From the NCBI GenBank assembly GCA_900073065.1, contig FJOG01000052.1, forward strand, positions 199,887-221,830: a stretch of 21,944 nucleotides of DNA, given 5' to 3'. How positions within the stretch are numbered: position 1 is the first letter of the stretch; every line of letters begins with the position of its first letter. The notes under the pieces are model-generated. The model did no database searches, was not told the origin of the DNA, and was given only the letters and a program-made list of their open reading frames with translations. Origin of the DNA: Phialocephala subalpina. Its lineage: Eukaryota; Ascomycota; Leotiomycetes; Helotiales; Mollisiaceae. The position numbers were made by a program, and so were the translations under genes. Positions 19,141-21,944 of this stretch are shown here, in pieces.

Positions 19141-19440
19141 GAAGTACCAATTGAAGCGTAGGAGCCTTAAGCCACATAGCTTGGACTAGAAGCTCTTCGT
19201 AAGTATTCGATTGTCGTTTCGATTGCTGGGTCGCAGCTGGTGTGCAAACTTGGTCACCAAATATAGTTGACGGTCAACGCACTCTCATTGTAGTCAGGCT
19301 GGTTGGTGCCTGGCTTTCATTAGCAAAATGTTCAGGTTTGAGTTAGGCTGCAAATACTTTGTACTTTGTGGATTCAATCAAAGGCTACCACATAAGTCAT
19401 ACTCAACTTTTTTTTCGCTGATTCTGTTTTAGTGTTTGGA
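19141..19440. other. Intergenic, no gene seen
   Basis: Ordinary-composition sequence between the MITE-like element and the CCTGAGC repeat. It contains CTTTGTACTTTGTGG near 19358 and a T8 run near 19409. No open frame has family-like content. Confidence 0.4.
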
Positions 19441-19560
19441 CCTGAGCAGCTGCCGCGTTAACCTGAGCCGAGGGTGAGCATTCCTGAGCATGCCTGAGCA
19501 CGTCCTAAACTCAGCTTGAGCTCGGCCTGAGCACACGGCAAAGTCAGCCTGAACATGCGC
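19441..19560 (+). repeat. CCTGAGC-rich degenerate repeat (right copy)
   Basis: CCTGAGC occurs exactly at 19441-19447, 19462-19468, 19483-19489, 19493-19499 and 19526-19532, with variants (GGTGAGCA, GCCTGAACATG) between. The first three are spaced 21 bases apart. It resembles the fragment at 6405-6480 in inverted orientation. It lies just before the AT-rich desert, so it may be the less-mutated edge of a larger repeat. Confidence 0.5.
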
Positions 19561-19689
19561 TGGGGGGCCATTTTAACTCCTTAAGGGAACTTGTCTTAGC
19601 TCCTTTAATGCTTAGTTATACTTTCCTTATTTTGCCTCCTAATTTGGCTCCCTTGTAACCGAGATTCCCCCGAGCCATTTTTAAATCTA

Positions 19690-20990
19690 TATTCGCTTAT
19701 ATACACGTAATAAATATATTAACTTTATTATTTTATAATATTTTATTAATATTTATAAAAGCGATTTTATATAATATATATTTTAATAATATTTAATTTT
19801 CTTTATATATTATAATAGCGCGAATATTATTATATATTAAAGGATTTAATTAAAAAGTATATAAGAATATAAACGATTAAATGAAGAATAATATTCTTAT
19901 AAATTAATTATAATATATAAATAAGAATTTAGAAATTAAATTTTTTTTAAAAGAATTAAATAAATAAAAATAAATAAAAATTATATTTTTTTAAGGAAAT
20001 ATATATTTAAAATAATAAATGAAAAAATGAAAAAAAATTTAATTTAAATAATTTAAAAATAATTTAATTAAAATTCTTTTATATGAATTTAAAAATTTTT
20101 TATTATTATTTTTATAATTCTCTCGAAATAAATTTAATTTATATATATTTAAAATATAAATATTTATTATAATATATATTAATATTTTTTATATTAATAT
20201 TTAAATTTAAAAATATTTTATTAAATTAATAAAATTATAATTTAAAAAATATATAAAATTAAATTAAATATAAAATAAAATAAAAATTAAAGAATATTTA
20301 AAAGGAAAAAAAAGAAAAATAATTATTATAAAAAATTAATATATTTATTAAATAAAATAAATATTCGTTTATTTATAAAAGAAAATAAGAAATAAATAAA
20401 CGAGAAATATAATATTCGATTTTATTAAAATATAATTAAAATTATAAAAAGAATTATATAAATAATTTAATTATTAAATTATTTATTTATTATTTTATTT
20501 TTATTTTATTTTAATTTATTATTATTATAAAACTTATAAAATATAAATTATTTTTTATATAATAAAAAAGGTTTTAATTATTATAATTTTAAATTAAAAG
20601 GATTTTAATATATTTTAATTTATTATAAAATTTAACGATAAAGTTTTTTTTATAACCCCGATTATTCGATTTATACGAATTACTTTATTAATTCGTTAAT
20701 TACTTTATTAACTCCAAAAATTAATCTATAACCCAAAAAGCCGATTAAGACCGGTTTAAACTAGCGCAAAAAATATTTTCTCATAAGATTATAAAATTAA
20801 TTAAATGTATTTAAATAGCGTTTTCCGTTTTAAAATATAATAATTAATTATTATAATATAAATTATTAAATAATTATTCTCGTTTTTCGGAGTAGTATAA
20901 TTATTTGCCGGTACTAAGTCTTTAAACCGAACTTCTTCCGCATTGGTATAATTACTTCTTGACGCCAAGCTTTTTATCGAGTTACGTGCG
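19690..20990. repeat. AT-rich, RIP-like desert (right)
   Basis: A very long run of A/T with scattered single C or G, often as CG (GCGCG, ACGATT, TTCGTTT). No coding frames. Near 20680-20715 a motif AATTACTTTATTAAYT is duplicated directly; near 20890-20970 GTATAATTAYTT occurs twice. Composition and stop density fit strongly RIP-mutated transposon DNA; no transposase or reverse transcriptase text survives. Confidence 0.8.
19821..19873 (+). repeat. Direct repeat, copy 1 (AT desert)
   Basis: CGAATATTATTATATATTAA and the following 30 or so bases match positions 21828-21880 with few differences, mostly G/A. Just upstream, AATAGCGCG here is AATAATACG there. Spacing is 2007 bp. Could be paired LTR remnants or two copies of one RIP-mutated repeat. 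Confidence 0.55.
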
Positions 20991-21540
20991 AGCCTTATTA
21001 GTAGTTTAGTATTCTTTGGATACGCTTTTATTTAATTAATTATAATACTTAAAATCTATATTCTATAGTAATCGATTTATTTCGCAAAGTTTACTTTGAG
21101 TAAAGTAATTACGTATAGTAAGGCCCGTAGTAGGTGGGTAGGTAGGTAGGTAGGTAGGTAGGTAGGTAGGGAGGAGGTAGGTAGGTGGGGCCCTAAGGCT
21201 TGAGGCCCTCGTGCATAAGGTTTTGATGTTCCTCGGCAAAAGAGTTAGTGCCTAAGGCATTAAATAATTATTGTAACCAATACTTTACTAAAGTGCATTA
21301 CACTTATTCTTTAATAAAATTTTACGATTTTATTATACTCGTATAGCTCTCATTTAGCGCATTAAATTACGTTAGACCGATTCTTTATACGATTTTTGGT
21401 TCCTAAGATATAAGGGTTCAAAAGTATAATATTTATATGCGACTTTAAGTACCCGGTGTAACTTTTATGGTCCCTAACCACCCCGCGTACTCGGGGTACC
21501 CTCGCGTACCTCGCGCCTTGAAAAAAATTTTGCCGTTATT
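20991..21540. other. Less AT-rich strip inside the desert
   Basis: This 550-base strip has more normal composition (for example ACCCCGCGTACTCGGGGTACC near 21480-21500, a local inverted repeat) and the TAGG microsatellite. No open frame of note. It may be a piece of a repeat that escaped or preceded RIP. Confidence 0.5.
21128..21190 (+). repeat. (TAGG)n microsatellite
   Basis: Starting near 21128 the sequence runs TAG-TAGG-TGGG then at least eight uninterrupted TAGG units, followed by GGAGGTAGG interruptions to about 21190. It is a G-rich simple repeat. It is not a telomere array (TTAGGG). Confidence 0.9.
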
Positions 21541-21944
21541 ATAAACTATAAAATAAATATTTTAATAAATTTAAATATAATCGAAAAAAAAGAATTTTAT
21601 ATATAATTTAAATTATTTTAAATTATTTTTATTTTAAATTAAATTTTAATTATTTAATTTTTTAAAAACTTTATAATAATAATATTATTTTAAATTAATT
21701 TTAAGTTTTTTAAATTTATATTTATTATTATATTATATTTAATATAATTTATAAATAATATTTCTAATAAAATATTATTTAATATTATTTCCAATGGAAT
21801 TAAATTTCTTTTTTCAAAATAATAATACGAATATTATTATATATTAAAGAATTTAATTAAAAAATATATAAGAAAATAAATTATTATATTAAAAAATATT
21901 CCAAATAAAAAATTTTTATTATAATTTAAAAAAGATTTCTTTAA
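21541..21944. repeat. AT-rich, RIP-like desert continuing to the window edge
   Basis: Nearly pure A/T, no coding frames, same character as 19690-20990. It includes TTTCTTTTTTCAAAA (21806-21819), also seen in the left desert, and the second copy of the 19821 repeat. Confidence 0.8.
21828..21880 (+). repeat. Direct repeat, copy 2 (AT desert)
   Basis: Counterpart of 19821-19873. Copy 2 has A where copy 1 has G at several positions (AAAGAATTT for AAAGGATTT; AAATATAT for AAGTATAT), the direction expected if this copy took more RIP hits. Confidence 0.55.

Noticed and set aside
21128..21190. Telomere-like or subtelomeric repeat
   Set aside because: The unit is TAGG, not TTAGGG, and it is a short internal array with AT-rich sequence on both sides.

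Overview
The window looks like nuclear DNA of a filamentous ascomycete (Pezizomycotina; a Leotiomycetes-like lineage is my guess, not shown). The evidence is short (about 45-140 bp) GT-AG introns with CTAAC/CTGAC branch sites, a HET-domain gene, a fungal rhodopsin-like membrane protein, a secreted berberine-bridge-type FAD oxidase, and gene islands between extremely AT-rich, stop-dense blocks of the kind left by repeat-induced point mutation (RIP).

Layout. 1-360 is an AT-rich desert. 1224-3396 (+) is an intact three-exon DUF2156 gene, probably a tRNA-dependent sterol aminoacyltransferase of the ErgS type. 3989-8205 is a graveyard with four relics: an NLR-like ATPase fragment fused in frame to a FlbD-like Myb gene that has lost its Myb repeats, an unrecognised minus-strand gene with four nonsense codons and a frameshift, and a LaeA-like methyltransferase with its intron pattern still readable. 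8683-9631 (+) encodes a secreted, acidic, Kex2-type repeat protein. 9782-11474 (+) is a four-exon MFS sugar transporter, convergent with a two-exon HET gene (13827-11634, -). A six-exon rhodopsin-like gene (15609-14067, -) follows in tandem. 17061-18780 (+) is a four-exon secreted FAD-linked oxidase. Beyond it lie a MITE-like element with long inverted repeats, a CCTGAGC-rich repeat, and a second AT-rich desert from about 19690 to the end, interrupted by a less AT-rich strip with a (TAGG)n microsatellite.

The genes do not form one pathway. The region reads as an accessory island: self-recognition (HET), sensing (rhodopsin-like), uptake (sugar transporter), secreted enzyme and peptide genes, and decayed regulators. 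Six spliced models were built by hand from reading frame, splice signals and family similarity. The five with complete intact frames give 641 (DUF2156), 512 (MFS), 714 (HET), 402 (rhodopsin-like) and 513 (FAD oxidase) residues; the repeat-protein model is less certain at its second intron and 3' end. Family names rest on remembered motifs, not on a database search.
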